From NCBI RefSeq assembly GCF_026151205.1, contig NC_087083.1, positions 6,798,460 to 6,862,459 on the forward strand: a DNA stretch of 64,000 nt, read 5' to 3'. Origin of the DNA: Bolinopsis microptera. Lineage: Eukaryota > Ctenophora > Tentaculata > Lobata > Bolinopsidae. The notes beneath the pieces were generated by a model that was given only the letters and a program-made list of their open reading frames with translations, was not told the origin of the DNA and did not search any database. A program made the translations under genes and the position numbers. Positions 30,851 to 42,781 of this stretch are shown piece by piece. The first letter of the stretch is position 1, and each line of letters starts with the position of its first letter.

Positions 30851-32574
30851 GTGCCAATCAACTGCTGTCAACAAATCTTATAACCAAATAAAACCATACT
30901 TTTCTCTACTCGTGACGTCTCCCAGGCCAATCATGATGACACTTTATTAAATAATAAGCTATGCCTATAGTAAAACGGCGAGTTGTAAAGCTATAAAAAG
31001 AACTAACTGACAATTTGAACTGACATTGACATCAAGATCCAGCAAATACTGAAAATTACTGTAAAATTGATGAAATGCTGCACATTCCTTACTTTCCTGT
31101 GTGCAGAGACATTTGTACGTAAAATAAAAAGGTTTTTAAAAAAGACTTTAGATACACGTACATAAATGTCTCTGTCCACCACAAGTATTTCTGCCGGCCC
31201 TGCGGTTGACGTTACGTCGGGTACAGATCTTTAAATCCTATGAAATTAAATTAAATAGCCGCTTCTTAATATGTTGACACAGTGTGACAGTGACATCAGA
31301 CATTTCACAACACTACAACAGTGACAAGTTGTAATCAGCAGGTAATATCAAGGTTTATACCACTAGTTACCATAGTTACACTACTAGTTACCATAGTTAC
31401 ACTACTAGTGTAGTTACTACTACAAAGTGGCGGATTTATGAATGGCTTAAAAACGATTCTCATCAAAAAATATGTGATCCAATAATGAAGATGAGCTTTG
31501 ATAAATGTTATAACACTAATCTAGCACAGTAAATATCCTATTAGCACATCACTATTGTTACCAGTTACTATGGTGACCAGTTACCATAGTAATTGTGGTT
31601 ACTATAGTTTCTGTACACTCTCTTCGAACTGATTGACAAGAAACGAAAAGCAACTGAAAAGCAAAAGTGGCACAATGATACATTACCTTAACATAATATG
31701 TGATTAAGCTGCTGGAGACGAACAGAAGAAAAAAACCGGACCAAAATTCGACCTTGTGTTCCTAAATATCGCACACAAAACTTTGAGGTGTAGCTGTAAT
31801 AACTAGTAAATTCTGGAACTTAAAACAGCTCTTAACTTTTTTGACCTCTCGGTTCCTTAATTTAGAAAAACCTGATCTCGAGGTTACTGTTTACTTTTAT
31901 ACCTATAGGTGGTAACTTAGACAATTATCTAGGAGAGTGGTGTAGTGATTTAAGTGCCACGTATACTAGAGCGGGTAAAGAACAGTAAAATGTTAAAGTC
32001 AGGATGAGACTGACTTCGTGGATTTTAGGTATGTACGTGCTTTATTCGGTTAGTTTCCATGACAATCAACACTCCTCATAATAGAACTCTATACAATGTA
32101 CATCAGCTGAATTAGTTAAAAGTTGCGGGAGCTCTGTAATTATTGTCTGAATTAACTTACAATAGAGTAAATGTTGAATACAATGTTCCAATCTGGTTAA
32201 TGTAGAGTTTGAAAATTTTTAACTATCACTGTAGACTGTAGAGTCTTTGTTTGAGAATCTTTATCTTTGAGTGATTTAATTGGAGATTAAACGAAGATAA
32301 ACAGATTTGAAAAGCAAAAACTATAAATATTCCGAAACTTTTAGCGTTAAACAGAAAAGCTGGCGTTTACTGATGAAACATAACCTTATTTGGGCATCAC
32401 GTGTCACATATACTACAGCGTTTACTGATGAGAACTAACAGCACTCCCGTAAAGACACAGAACTTTCCTCCGCTACAAGTTATACTTAAAGTCCTCCTCT
32501 ATAATAACCACACACTAGCTATCAAATTAATCACAGTTTGAGGGGTCACAGGTCAGTGATAGAGCTCTTCTCCA
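30851..32574. other. Non-coding interval
   Basis: No gene. X-box-like GTTACCATAGTTACACTACT repeats lie at about 31367-31410 and a CArG/E-box module at 32384. The rest is AT-rich. Confidence 0.4.
32384..32403 (+). promoter_or_regulatory. CArG - E-box module
   Basis: CCTTATTTGG, spacer GCAT, CACGTG, next to a repeated GCGTTTACTGATGA phrase. Confidence 0.5.
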
Positions 32575-35455
32575 ACACTGTCAGTACTACTCCTCCTCCA
32601 ACCACTAATACTAATAATACTAACTACTACCTCCTACTCCTCCTCCTACTCCTCCTACCACTAATACTAATAGTACTAACTACTACCTCCTACTCCTACT
32701 CCTACTCCTACCACTAATACTAATAGTACTAACTACTACCTCCTACTCCTCCTACTCCTCCTACCACTAATAGTACTAACTAATACTTCCTACTCCTACT
32801 CCTACCACTAATACTAATAGTACTAACTACTACCTCCTACTCCTCCTACTCCTCCTTCCACTAATACTAATAGTACTAACTACTACCTCCTCCTCCTCCT
32901 ACTCCTCCTACCACTAATACTAACTACTACCTCCTACTCCTCCTACTCCTCCTATCACTAATACTTATAGTACTAACTACTACCTCCTACTCCTCCTACC
33001 ACTAATACTAATAGTACTAACTACTACCTCCTACTCCTCCTACCACTAATAGTACTAACTACTACCTCCTCCTACTCCTACTCCTCCTACCACTAATAGT
33101 ACTAACTACTACCTCCTACTCCTCAGTCCTCCTACTCCTATCACTAATACAAATAGTACTAACTACTTCCTCCTACTCCTCCTACTCCTCCTACTCCTAC
33201 TCCTACCACTAATACTAATAGTACTAACTACTACCTCCTACTCCTCAGTCCTCCTACTCCTATCACTAATACAAATAGTACTAACTACTTCCTCCTACTC
33301 CTCCTACTCCTCCTACTCCTCCTACTCCTACTCCTCCTACCACTAATAGTACTAACTACTACCTCATACTCCTACTCCTACTCCTACTCCTCCTATCACT
33401 AATAATTATAGTACTAACTAATACTTCCTACTCCTACTCCTCCTACCACTAATAGTACTAACTACTACCTCCTACTCCTCCTACCACTTATACTAATAGT
33501 ACTAACTACTACCTCCTACTCCTACTCCTCCTACTCCTATCACTAATACTAATAGTACTAACTACTACCTCCTACTCCTCCTACCACTTATACTAATAGT
33601 ACTAACTACTACCTCCTACTCCTCCTACCACTAATACTAATAGTACTAACTACTACCTCCTACTCCTCCTACCACTAATACTAATAATACTAACTACTAC
33701 CTCCTACTCCTCCTCCTACTCCTCCTACCACTAATACTAATAATACTAACTACTACCTCCTACTCCTACTCCTCCTCCTACTCCTCCTACCACTAATACT
33801 AATAGTACTAACTACTACCTCCTACTCCTCCTACCACTAATACTAATAGTACTAACTACTACCTCCTACTCCTCCTACCACTAATACTAATAATACTAAC
33901 TACTACCTCCTACTCCTCCTCCTACTCCTCCTACCACTAATACTAATAGTACTAACTACTACCTCCTACTCCTCCTACTCCTACTCCTACCACTAATACT
34001 AATAGTACTAACTACTACCTCCTACTCCTCCTCCTACTCCTCCTACCACTAATACTAATAGTACTAACTACTACCTCCTACTCCTCCTACTCCTACTCCT
34101 ACCACTAATACTAATAGTACTAACTACTACCTCCTACTCCTCCTACCACTAATACTAATAGTACTAACTACTACCTCCTACTCCTCCTACCACTAATACT
34201 AATAATACTAACTACTACCTCCTACTCCTCCTCCTACTCCTCCTACCACTAATACTAATAGTACTAACTACTACCTCCTACTCCTCCTCCTACTCCTCCT
34301 ACCACTAATACTAATAGTACTAACTACTACCTCCTACTCCTCCTACTCCTCCTACCACTAATACTAATAGTACTAACTACTACCTCCTACTCCTCCTACC
34401 ACTAATACTAATAGTACTAACTACTACCTCCTACTCCTCCTACCACTAATACTAATAATACTAACTACTACCTCCTACTCCTCCTCCTACTCCTCCTACC
34501 ACTAATACTAATAGTACTAACTACTACCTCCTACTCCTCCTCCTACTCCTCCTACCACTAATACTAATAGTACTAACTACTACCTCCTACTCCTCCTCCT
34601 ACTCCTCCTACCACTAATACTAATAGTACTAACTACTACCTCCTACTCCTCCTACCACTAATACTAATAATACTAACTACTACCTCCTACTCCTCCTCCT
34701 ACTCCTCCTACCACTAATACTAATAATACTAACTACTACCTCCTACTCCTCCTACTCCTCCTACCACTAATACTAATAGTACTAACTACTACCTCCTACT
34801 CCTCCTATCACTAATACTAATAGTACTAACTACTACCTCCTACTCCTCCTACTCCTACTCCTACCACTAATACTAATAATACTAACTACTACCTCCTACT
34901 CCTCCTACTCCTCCTTCCACTAATACTAATAGTACTAACTACTACCTCCTACTCCTCCTACTCCTCCTTCCACTAATACTAATAGTACTAACTACTACCT
35001 CCTACTCCTACTCCTCCTCCTACTCCTCCTACCACTAATACTAATAGTACTAACTACGTCCTACTCCTCCTACTCCTCCTACCACTAATACTAATAATAC
35101 TAACTACTACCTCCTACTCCTCCTACTCCTCCTACCACTAATACTAATAATACTAACTACTACCTCCTACTCCTCCTACTCCTCCTTCCACTAATACTAA
35201 TAGTACTAACTACGTCCTACTCCTCCTACTCCTCCTACCACTAATACTAATAATACTAACTACTACCTCCTACTCCTCCTACTCCTCCTACCACTAATAC
35301 TAATAATACTAACTACTACCTCCTACTCCTCCTACTCCTCCTTCCACTAATACTAATAGTACTAACTACTACCTCCTACTCCTACTCCTCCTCCTACTCC
35401 TCCTACCACTAATACTAATAGTACTAACTACTACCTCCTACTCCTCCTACCACTG
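32575..35455 (+). repeat. Composite satellite, left block (2.9 kb)
   Basis: Alternates a pyrimidine segment, (CTACTCCTC)n and CTACCTCCTACTCCTCCTAC, with a TA segment CACTAATACTAATAGTACTA. The basic cycle is about 41 bp and lengthens by 9- or 12-bp insertions of CTCCTACTC. Stops (TAA, TAG) in every cycle rule out a protein repeat on this strand. From about 33.9 kb the order of variant cycles is repeated in the right block. Confidence 0.9.
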
Positions 35456-35897
35456 GTGAACGGACCGAATCACTACATGACTGAATCCCTAACGGACTGA
35501 ATCACTACCAATCACTATTGGTAGGGATTGAGGTATACTTTCGGACTGAATCACTACCGGACTAAATCACTACCGCTAATATCGAGCATGTGAAGGTTCA
35601 CATCACTGTATTGTCGTATAGCAGGTCATTATGGATGACTTGATCCGAACCAGTTCTCGTTAGGGCTCCTCGTTGCGTACGTAAGTCTGTGGATCACATG
35701 TCTGCCAGGCCCCATAGCAAGCACTCCATGAGAGCCCCGGCTCAGATCACGTCATGATATTAGAACTAGTGAACTAAGATCATCTGGTAGGGATTGAGGT
35801 ATATTTTCGGACTGAATCTCTACCGGACTAAATCACTACCAGTAGTGATATTTGGGTGGTAGTGATTCCGTCCGGCAGGGATTCAGTCCTACAATCC
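35456..35897. mobile_element. 442-bp non-satellite island inside the satellite
   Basis: Built from repeats of GGACTGAATCACTACC in both orientations near its ends, plus a 60-bp direct repeat (GGTAGGGATTGAGGTATA, then TTTCGGACTGAATC) at about 35519-35578 and 35788-35848. The middle (35580-35785) is unique. TACCACT borders both sides, but that is also satellite sequence, so a target duplication cannot be claimed. Subterminal inverted repeats suggest a fold-back-like DNA element. Confidence 0.45.
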
Positions 35898-37430
35898 CTA
35901 CCACTAATACTAATAATACTAACTACTACCTCCTACTCCTCCTCCTACTCCTCCTACCACTAATACTAATAGTACTAACTACTACCTCCTACTCCTCCTA
36001 CTCCTACTCCTACCACTAATACTAATAGTACTAACTACTACCTCCTACTCCTCCTACCACTAATACTAATAGTACTAACTACTACCTCCTACTCCTCCTA
36101 CCACTAATACTAATAATACTAACTACTACCTCCTACTCCTCCTCCTACTCCTCCTACCACTAATACTAATAGTACTAACTACTACCTCCTACTCCTCCTC
36201 CTACTCCTCCTACCACTAATACTAATAGTACTAACTACTACCTCCTACTCCTCCTCCTACTCCTCCTACCACTAATACTAATAGTACTAACTACTACCTC
36301 CTACTCCTCCTACCACTAATACTAATAGTACTAACTACTACCTCCTACTCCTCCTACCACTAATACTAATAATACTAACTACTACCTCCTACTCCTCCTC
36401 CTACTCCTCCTACCACTAATACTAATAGTACTAACTACTACCTCCTACTCCTCCTCCTACTCCTCCTACCACTAATAGTACTAACTACTACCTCCTACTC
36501 CTCCTCCTACTCCTCCTACCACTAATACTAATAGTACTAACTACTACCTCCTACTCCTCCTACCACTAATACTAATAATACTAACTACTACCTCCTACTC
36601 CTCCTCCTACTCCTCCTACCACTAATACTAATAATACTAACTACTACCTCCTACTCCTCCTACTCCTCCTACCACTAATACTAATAGTACTAACTACTAC
36701 CTCCTACTCCTCCTATCACTAATACTAATAGTACTAACTACTACCTCCTACTCCTCCTACTCCTACTCCTACCACTAATACTAATAATACTAACTACTAC
36801 CTCCTACTCCTCCTACTCCTCCTTCCACTAATACTAATAGTACTAACTACTACCTCCTACTCCTCCTACTCCTACTCCTACCACTAATACTAATAATACT
36901 AACTACTACCTCCTACTCCTCCTACTCCTCCTTCCACTAATACTAATAGTACTAACTACTACCTCCTACTCCTACTCCTCCTCCTACTCCTCCTACCACT
37001 AATACTAATAGTACTAACTACGTCCTACTCCTCCTACTCCTCCTACCACTAATACTAATAATACTAACTACTACCTCCTACTCCTCCTACTCCTCCTACC
37101 ACTAATACTAATAATACTAACTACTACCTCCTACTCCTCCTACTCCTCCTTCCACTAATACTAATAGTACTAACTACGTCCTACTCCTCCTACTCCTCCT
37201 ACCACTAATACTAATAATACTAACTACTACCTCCTACTCCTCCTACTCCTCCTACCACTAATACTAATAATACTAACTACTACCTCCTACTCCTCCTACT
37301 CCTCCTTCCACTAATACTAATAGTACTAACTACTACCTCCTACTCCTACTCCTCCTCCTACTCCTCCTACCACTAATACTAATAGTACTAACTACTACCT
37401 CCAACTCTTCCTACTCCTATTCCTCCTCCT
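35898..37430 (+). repeat. Composite satellite, right block (1.5 kb)
   Basis: Same cycles as the left block. Matching runs of variants (AATAATACTAAC cycles, TTCCACTAAT cycles, the rare CTAACTACGTCCTACTCC) recur in the same order as in 33.9-35.45 kb. This indicates a block duplication of about 1.5 kb on either side of the island. Confidence 0.85.
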
Positions 37431-37535
37431 ACATGGTATTACTCATAATAATACAGACATAATGGTACACACAGTGACACATCAGCAATACAGTGATTGA
37501 ATGAATACTACAGCTACCAGTAGTTAATACCACAG

Positions 37536-38391
<856 letters not shown>

Positions 38392-39476
38392 TTACTTTGT
38401 ATCTGTAGTCATTATCTTTATAAACTCTTTGAGGTTAATCTTCCCGTCCCCGTCCAAGTCTGCGTACGCTATCATGTCTCTTAATTGCTCATCCGAGAGG
38501 GGCTGTCCTAGAGATAACATGACACTCCTAAGCTCATCCTGAAATCAATACTGTTCAGTTATTAGAGAGGCTGTCCTGGAATCAATACTGTTCAGTTATT
38601 AGAGAGGCTGTCCTGGAATCAATACTGTTCAGTTATTAGAGAGGCTGTCCTGAAATCAATACTGTTCAGTTATTAGAGAGGCTGTCCTGGAATCAATACT
38701 GTTCAGTTATTAGAGAGGCTGTCCTGGAATCAGTACTGTTCAGTTATTAGAGAGGCTGTCCTGGAATCAGTACTGTTCAGTTATTAGAGAGGCTGTCCTG
38801 GAATCAGTACTGTTCAGTTATTAGAGAGGCTCATCCTGGAATCAGTACTGTTCAGTTATCAGAGAGGCTCATCCTGGAATCAGTACTGTTCAGTTATCAG
38901 AGAGGCTCATCCTGGAATCAGTACTGTTCAGTTATTAGAGAGGCTGTCCTGGAATCAGTACTGTTCAGTTATTAGAGAGGCTGTCCTATGAACAACATGA
39001 CATGATTTTAATTTTAAAGCGAATTTAAATACTTCCAACGGGATTCTGTCGAGCAGAAGATTCTACAGCCCCTGGGGCCTGGATGTCCTCAATAATCTCT
39101 AATTTCAAAAACTGCTTGCTGGAGTTCAACCATACAAGTTTAATGACAGTTTCAAAAGGTAGTAAGTTGTGCCCAATTTAAGGTTAAGACAGGATCTGGA
39201 AGAGCCATTTTAACTTGACACTCCTTAGCTAGTCCTGTTAGTCATAATCATGGGTTTTTTTGCCATGTTGAAAGAACACATTTTAAAATTAAAACATTTG
39301 TGATTATAAAGTCTCGGCTCATGGAAAACTAACACACTGAATTATAAAGTTAGGCTCTGTTGATCACCACATTGACCTGGGTGATATATTCCGTTCAGGC
39401 CCTTCACAATTTGTTTCTGTCTAGTTCTAATTTACCGTCACAATAGTGACTTTAATATACAGTATACAGTATACAA

Positions 39477-39518
<42 letters not shown>

Positions 39519-42088
39519 TCTCTCAAATACTAACCTTGGTTATATACCCACCCCCCCTCCCCCTCTCACACTAACCTTGGTTATATACCCACTCCCCCCC
39601 CCCTCTCCCTCACACACTAACCTGGGTGATGTACCCACTTCTGTCCTTGTCGAAAAGTCTGAACACCTCAGCTAGCTGCTGTTCAGGGTCCACCCCGGGG
39701 TTGCTGTGCCGGGACATCATCTTCAGGAACTCACAGAAGTCTATAATTCCGTCCCCATTACAATCTACCTCCGCTATCATTTCCTGGAAGAGTTGTCCGG
39801 GAGTTGTTTCTCTGTTTATTACGGTGTTTTTAAGTTTATTCTTATTTTCTTGTGCAATTCCTTTTTGACTTTGGGTATGCGAACATGAAACTCGTCAACA
39901 ATTTGATAACTAGATTACCTGTATTTCCTTATGGGAAGGGTTTAATCCAATGCTTCTCAGCATGGCTCCCAGTTCTACAGTTGTTATCACTCCGTCTCCG
40001 TTTATATCAAACTGTTTAAACGCACATTCGTACTCTTCCACCTAAAATACAATTCAGATATTGTCCTGTCTATATAATATGCCCTTTAGGAACTGAATAA
40101 TATATCATTAACGATTTATAAGATAGTATTTGCTAAATTAAAAAAGTACCTGCTCAACAGAAAGAGTTATTGGAGTAGGCTTCCCGTTTTTTCTTTTGTA
40201 AAAACCTGGGGGGAAAATATGTAGAATCCTTTTAAAAACACCAAGACAGCAAATGTTACATTTTATAGACAAATAGTGTTAATGTTATACTGGATCGTTA
40301 AATGAGACGGTCTGACATCTCCTTATATGGGAATAACGTGACATCACCTTATATGGGAACAACATGACATCTCCTTATACGGGCATCCCGTGGCATCTCC
40401 TTATATGGGAATAACGTGGTGTACTACTTACCCACCAACTCAGACTTGGTTAACGGTATCGGTCTCCTTTTTGGATACCAGTTTTTTATCATTATAGATT
40501 TATTTCTAGCCCTGAACGACATTCTTGCAGAGAGCTTACACAGGATGAACCGAGGGAGAGAGAGGGTGGTTATCAACAACAAAACTAAAAGCGTGTAGAG
40601 TTTATCAGGGTGTATAGACTCCAGTCTTATTAGGTTAATTATTAACAAAGTCCTACTTAGTCGACTAAAATTATAGACTAAAGGAATAGACTGTTGGTAA
40701 TCTGCTGCTAGGCCCTGTAGGCTGTTTGGATTGGTAATCTCCTGGCCCCTGGAGGACTTGAAATGGGAGTTCTCATTAATATGATTGTTCTCCGACTAAC
40801 CACCCTCTTTTTCTTAGACTTGCTTATTTTAAATCTTCTTCTGCATTATTAGAGCCAGAGTGCTAGCTAATCCGAGTTAAGGATTTAATTTAATGTGAAG
40901 CTTTGTAGGATGGCTGACGGTGGAAAATCAGATATGTGCTGTTTCTAAAGTAGTTAATGTTATCAAAATACTTCACAGGCACCAACGAGGACTCCACTGA
41001 CTAATTAAAAAACCTACAGAAATTTTGTTAGATAATTGAAATTATTTCAAACTTTGGCATAATTATATTGTTGATTATGACTTCACTCCTGCTTCAACTA
41101 TCATTTTCATCTTCATTTTCTCATTCAAACTAAAAATATCAAAAAAGGACAATCGGGCAACATGCAGTACAATTTAAAGCAGAATGTGGATGGCTTCTTT
41201 TTTAATTATATTTATCGTCTCATTGCTTACCCGGTTTCATTGTTGTAACATTTAGAATATCTGAAATAAAAAGATCTACGACAAACGTATATCGTCGGTA
41301 ACAAATCCATCTTCTCTATTTGTCTCCGTGGAAACAATGGAACTCATTAATAATGCAGGGTTTTGTATAATTCTTATTATAATCAGGGAAGCACACTAAT
41401 TCTAATTGGCCTGATATAATTTAATTATAAGTCTCATATAAACCTTTGTGTAGGATAAATGACTATTAGATATGAAATTATTCGAGATTATTAGTCGCAG
41501 AAATAGCCTGATATAAACAATCTCTGGGTAGTTAAACAACCTAATGACCATAACATACCTGCTTTTTGAAAATTGCAAAGCCAAATACCGCAAAGTATTT
41601 TTCTTTAATTTTTTAATTAACTATGTTTTTCTTGCGAAAGGGCAAAAATTACCCCCCCCCCCCCCCCCCTCTTTCAAAAAACATCACTTACCTCCACTGT
41701 TCTTTAAGATACTCCCGATTTGCTGTATGTTGAAGTTTCCCCGCTCCTTCTTGACATTCCTCACCTCACATCTCAACCTACTCTCCTCCACCTGCTCGCA
41801 TATCTCCTCTTCACCATGGTTATCTGGCTCCTCCTTCTTGTTACCATGGCCACCTGACCTCTTCTTCACTTTCATGTCATGTCTCTGAGATGATGAGGGT
41901 GAGGGTATCCTCATGATACCGGGGTCGTATATGTCTGCGTCTGAGATGAGAGTACAGGGGTGGTACCTAATAGTAGGTTTCCGCCTGGTGTCTGCAGTTC
42001 GACTGTGAGGGTTCATCTGCTGACGGAGTATAGCCGTGATGCGGGGTGGAGGAGGAGGACTCCCCTTCTTAACACCTCCTCGCAGCAT
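38392..42088 (-). CDS. Calmodulin-like four-EF-hand protein, two alternative first exons
   Basis: Minus-strand exons: A 42088-41692 (132 codons, phase 1 end) or B 40522-40432 (30 codons, phase 1 end); C 40205-40150; D 40041-39919; E 39783-39622; F 38538-38392, ending TAA. All junctions keep frame; A and B donors are both G^GTAAGT. Products: 294 residues from A, 192 from B. Calcium loops are all canonical: DINGDGVITTVE, DCNGDGIIDFCE, DKDRSGYITQDE (across the E/F junction) and DLDGDGKINLKE. The core is calmodulin/troponin C-like. Form A adds a basic, proline-rich extension (PPPPPRITAILRQQM) and an acidic/basic stretch. Form B adds a short basic leader (MSFRARNKSIMIKNWYPKRR). Such proteins are calcium sensors (family knowledge); targets unknown. 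If the TATA-like motif abutting ATG 42088 is used, translation of A may start lower, at the Met in RQQMNPH. The E-F intron ends are embedded in tandem duplications of the splice sites. Confidence 0.85.
38539..38978 (-). repeat. 37-bp minisatellite seeded on the 3' splice site of exon F
   Basis: About twelve units of (minus strand) ACTGAACAGTATTGATTCCA followed by GGACAGCCTCTCTAATA. Each keeps the intron end and AG of the true junction TATTGATTTCAG^GATGAGC. Three units keep the exon start too (CCAG^GATGAGCC). The right-most unit retains more exon-like sequence (GGCTGTCCTATGAACAACAT against exon GGCTGTCCTAGAGATAACAT). All decoys lie 5' of the real acceptor. Confidence 0.85.
39484..39517 (+). 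repeat. (CT)n microsatellite in the E-F intron
   Basis: About 34 bp of CTCTCT, next to C-rich tracts at 39550-39605. On the transcribed strand it is a GA tract. Confidence 0.9.
39530..39640 (-). repeat. Triplicated 5' splice site of exon E
   Basis: On the minus strand the true exon end GTGGGTACATCACCCAG^GTTAGT is followed by two copies of GTGGGTATATAACCAAG^GTTAGT, spaced about 45-65 bp by G/A-rich sequence. The copies still encode Gly-Tyr-Ile-Thr-Lys in place of Gly-Tyr-Ile-Thr-Gln. Read-through to a downstream donor meets an in-frame TGA soon after the first donor. Confidence 0.75.
40321..40418 (+). promoter_or_regulatory. Four tandem CArG - E-box modules
   Basis: CCTTATATGG at 40321, 40347 and 40399 and CCTTATACGG at 40373, each followed by four bases and a site of the form AACGTG, AACATG, CCCGTG or AACGTG. 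The spacing is 26 bp. They sit in the intron just 3' of alternative exon B and 5' of exon C of the calmodulin-like gene. On the gene's strand each reads as E-box then CATATAAGG (TATA-like), so an internal promoter is conceivable. Confidence 0.55.
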
Positions 42089-42090
42089 CT

Positions 42091-42110
42091 CCTTATATGG
42101 GTATCACGTG
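42091..42110 (+). promoter_or_regulatory. CArG - E-box module abutting the exon A start codon
   Basis: CCTTATATGG, spacer GTAT, CACGTG. On the gene's strand: CACGTG, four bases, CCATATAAGG, AG, ATG. The ATG lies only two bases past the TATA-like element, so this is either a promoter with the true start codon further in or a regulatory site inside the leader. Confidence 0.55.
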
Positions 42111-42781
42111 GTCAGACCAGGGACACTTCACACAAATCAGGGTTTAGAGGAGACGATTGAGCGAGGATAAGTCTCGGGAAGGTAGTGACAGCAGGATTGT
42201 AACTGTGGAGAGAGCAGCAGAGCCAGCTATTGGTGATCCAGACCTTGGAGCTGAGCTGGTGGTAATTCTGAGCTGGACATTAACCTGCTGAACTCATTGT
42301 GCTCTGGACAATAGATACCAAGCACGTGACAACATGACAACATGGTCATGGCAACGGCCGTTCACATGGCAACCTGGTCATGGCAACGGCCGTTCACATG
42401 GCAACCTGGTCCTGACGTCTGTTTTATAATTCTACTGTGCTCGGTTCTGCCAGATTAATTAGTTGCTTAAACGTCAGAACAATAAGCAAAAGTTAAAGAA
42501 ACTCCTTATTGATGGGCTGGTGGACAGAGTCACTTTTAGTTGCATGGTACGATGGTACATGGTTCTACTGCACGTACAGTTCTACTGCACAGCCGGTTAT
42601 ATTTATACTGGATGGGGGAATGTAATATTTGTTCTGTCTGGAGAGAGATGAAATCAGGGGCATGAGACGAGGCATCTCTTGAGCAGATTGTTGAGGAGCA
42701 TCGTACATTGTACGATGTACAATGAACGGAGATTAAAAATTAACGCTCAAAGGCATTTAATTAATGTATTTAATGTAACTA
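42111..42781. other. Upstream flank of the calmodulin-like gene
   Basis: No exon. It contains a 36-bp direct repeat of CATGGTCATGGCAACGGCCG at 42341-42400 and a CATTGTACGATGTACAATG palindrome at about 42705. A worn relic (AACGCTCAAAGGCATTTAA) of the family of the next element lies at about 42742. Confidence 0.4.

Noticed and set aside
30466-30883. Long open frames on both strands, cysteine- or histidine-rich
   Set aside because: They are products of a 10-bp satellite that has no stop in any register; periodic peptide, no unique ends.
35456-35897. 7-bp target duplication (TACCACT) around the satellite island
   Set aside because: TACCACT is part of every satellite cycle, so it would flank any insertion point there.
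40523-40648. N-terminal hydrophobic extension of exon B (LLVLLLITTLSL) as a signal peptide
   Set aside because: The frame is open upstream, but a calmodulin-like cytosolic protein is not expected to carry one. ATG 40522 gives a simple leader, and no upstream ATG in frame was seen.
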